The notes beneath the pieces were generated by a model, which saw only the letters and a program-made list of their open reading frames with translations, made no database searches and had not been told where the DNA came from. The position numbers and the translations under genes are program-made. A DNA stretch of 6,706 nucleotides from positions 1 through 6,706 of the forward strand of contig DATJPI010000143.1 in NCBI GenBank assembly GCA_035506495.1, read 5' to 3'. Of the stretch, positions 5,711 to 6,706 are shown one piece after another. This DNA is from UBA2192 sp035506495. Lineage in GTDB: Bacteria; Desulfobacterota; Syntrophia; Syntrophales; UBA2192. Positions within the stretch are counted from its first letter, which is position 1; each line of letters starts with the position of its first letter.

Positions 5711-5796
5711 AGGTGGCAGGTAACAGGTGACAGGTTGCAGAAAGGGGAAATCCCCTCACTTTACTTCTGACACCTGCTACCTGATACCTGTCACCT
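5711..5796. repeat. Long inverted repeat of CAGGTNN heptamers with inner hairpin
   Basis: The left arm (5711-5741) and the reverse complement of the right arm (5766-5796) agree at 25 of 31 positions. Each arm is itself a tandem array of seven-base units with a CAGGT core (CAGGTGG, CAGGTAA, CAGGTGA and so on); the differences fall only at the two variable bases of each unit. The 24-base spacer holds a second perfect hairpin, AGGGGA-AA-TCCCCT (5743-5756). The element lies between the GNAT gene and the membrane-protein gene. As RNA it would form a roughly 86-nt structured stem. No T-run follows, so it is not a typical terminator. Confidence 0.75.
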
Positions 5797-5857
5797 CTCG
5801 GCGATAAGAGATCATAATACGGCATAAAATACGCAACGACAGGCCTCTCTGCTCGAA

Positions 5858-6502
5858 ATGAAGAAAACGAGTCCTTGGTTTATCCTTCTGTTTCCAATAG
5901 CCATCCCGGCCATGATCGTGCTGGATTTTTTCGGGTATCGGATCATCGCACTCATTATCCTCATCGTTCTCTTCCTGTCTCTTGCATACTATCTATACTC
6001 CGTTATTAAGAAATTCCGGTCGCTGAGGACCCATTTCTTGTCTCTGGCCGAGGCATTCTGCCATCCCGGGAGCTGGTCCGTCCGGCATTATCCTTATCAT
6101 CACACGCTTTCCGGTTCGGCCGGCGGTCATCGCTTTCATTATTCCCTCCTCGGTCATGACGAGCGGGCGATGTTCCAGTTGTTCCTCGAGTGTCCCGTCG
6201 CGAAGGCTTTCGTTTTGGAGGTCGGCGAACAACCCTCGAAACAAGCGATGGACCTGCCGGAGGCCTTCAGGCCCATTTTTCATCTTCCCGGCTTCAGGAG
6301 CCTGAAGGTGATCCCACAAAAAGTCCCCCTCTTCAGCCGGCTCCTGGGCGGCCTCGTCGGTTCGGGAGGCCCGGGGCTCGTCCTGCGAACGCAGGGCGAT
6401 GAGCCCTTTTCGCCCCAGGCTCTGAAACGGGACCTCAGGCTCCTGCTCGATCTTGCCGAAACCCTTGACAGTGAACCGCCACAGCAGAAGGAAGGGATCT
6501 GA
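5858..6502 (+). CDS. Unrecognised membrane protein with two N-terminal helices and a cytosolic domain
   Basis: This is a 214-residue protein of no family I recognise. Two hydrophobic segments at about 7-23 (WFILLFPIAIPAMIVLD) and 28-50 (the RIIALIILIVLFLSLAYYLYSVI stretch) are joined by a tight turn (FFGY). They are followed by KKFRSLR, which by the positive-inside rule puts the remaining 160 residues in the cytoplasm. The soluble part has a His/Tyr-rich stretch (HYPYHHTLSGSAGGHRFHY, 77-95), a strand-like segment FQLFLECPVAKAFVLEVGEQ (106-125, in two parts) and a C-terminal helix (PQALKRDLRLLLDLAETLD, 186-204). The ribosome binding site is weak and the start could be misplaced, although the first helix begins right after this ATG. 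The next gene starts one base after this stop, so the two are probably translationally coupled. A membrane anchor or sensor role linked to the downstream hydrolase is only a guess. Confidence 0.72.
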   Translation: MKKTSPWFILLFPIAIPAMIVLDFFGYRIIALIILIVLFLSLAYYLYSVIKKFRSLRTHFLSLAEAFCHPGSWSVRHYPYHHTLSGSAGGHRFHYSLLGHDERAMFQLFLECPVAKAFVLEVGEQPSKQAMDLPEAFRPIFHLPGFRSLKVIPQKVPLFSRLLGGLVGSGGPGLVLRTQGDEPFSPQALKRDLRLLLDLAETLDSEPPQQKEGI

Positions 6503-6503
6503 C

Positions 6504-6706
6504 ATGCCGCTGCACGTCGAACAGTTCCGCTACGGCCTCGACAACCTGGGATACCTCATCTTCGGCCCGACGGAGGCCATGGCCGTCGACGGGGGGGCCT
6601 GGCAGGATATCCTCGAATTTGTCGGGAGGCATGACCTGAGGCTGCTCTACATAACCCACACGCATCGTCATCATGATCATATCGAGGGAAGCGAGCAGCT
6701 TCTCGA
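6504..6706 (+). CDS. MBL-fold hydrolase, glyoxalase II-like, N-terminal part (runs off right edge)
   Basis: The frame is open for 67 codons from ATG 6504 to the edge. AAGGAAGGG lies upstream, inside the end of the preceding gene, and the ATG is one base after that gene's stop, a sign of coupling. Residues 13-20 (DNLGYLIF) match the DNxxYLI strand of hydroxyacylglutathione hydrolase-type proteins; VDGGAW (28-33) corresponds to the usual IDPGD/E turn; LLYITHTHRHHDHIEG (47-62) contains the zinc motif HxHxDH (H54, H56, D58, H59). The preceding TH (51-52) looks like a duplicated first half of the motif, giving THTHRHHDH. The substrate class (glutathione or other thioester, sulfur dioxygenase-like) cannot be set because the remaining ligands are outside the window. 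It is clearly distinct from the exported MBL protein at 943-1674. Confidence 0.85.
   Translation, partial: MPLHVEQFRYGLDNLGYLIFGPTEAMAVDGGAWQDILEFVGRHDLRLLYITHTHRHHDHIEGSEQLL

Noticed and set aside
5711..5796. CRISPR array
   Set aside because: Units are only 7 bp and contiguous with no 25-40 bp spacers, and the two arms are inverted. No cas genes are present.

Overview
The window is about 6.7 kb of moderately GC-rich chromosomal DNA with closely packed genes on both strands. An atypical acyl-CoA dehydrogenase, strong AGGAGG-type ribosome binding sites and an intergenic palindromic element suggest a Gram-negative bacterium of the Desulfobacterota (former Deltaproteobacteria, Syntrophus-like). 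This is inference from gene style and repeat type, not a database match. The outer-membrane barrel and cleavable signal peptides fit a diderm envelope.

Layout from left to right. Positions 1-711 (minus) hold the N-terminal 237 residues of an acyl-CoA dehydrogenase that runs off the left edge; a perfect TetR-type palindrome lies 70 bp upstream of its start. Positions 943-2057 (plus) hold a probable two-gene unit: an exported metallo-beta-lactamase-fold hydrolase, then a small ABM-domain monooxygenase-like protein. A convergent junction (2058-2236) carries a heptamer tandem repeat and a 126-bp imperfect palindrome that ends one base from the next stop codon. Positions 2237-2896 (minus) hold a small outer-membrane beta-barrel protein. 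Positions 3022-4476 (minus) hold a YjgR/DUF853 HerA-like ATPase, followed by a modest intrinsic terminator. Positions 4577-4882 (minus) hold a small exported protein with a Lys/Ala-rich tail and a near-consensus sigma-70 promoter. Divergent from it, 5082-5600 (plus) encodes a stand-alone GNAT acetyltransferase. A 257-bp gap follows, with a large inverted repeat built of CAGGTNN heptamers. Positions 5858-6502 (plus) encode an unrecognised two-helix membrane protein, and one base later the start of a second MBL-fold (glyoxalase II-like) hydrolase runs off the right edge.

The genes do not form one recognisable pathway. Plausible transcription units are: the acyl-CoA dehydrogenase (acyl-CoA metabolism, probably repressed by a TetR-type regulator); MBL plus ABM; the small exported protein with possible read-through into the HerA-like ATPase; the OMP alone; GNAT alone; and the membrane protein plus MBL hydrolase. 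I see no transposase, CRISPR array, rRNA, tRNA or clear multi-gene defence system. The most notable content is the non-coding repeats and the operator. No gene-free stretch exceeds 300 bases.
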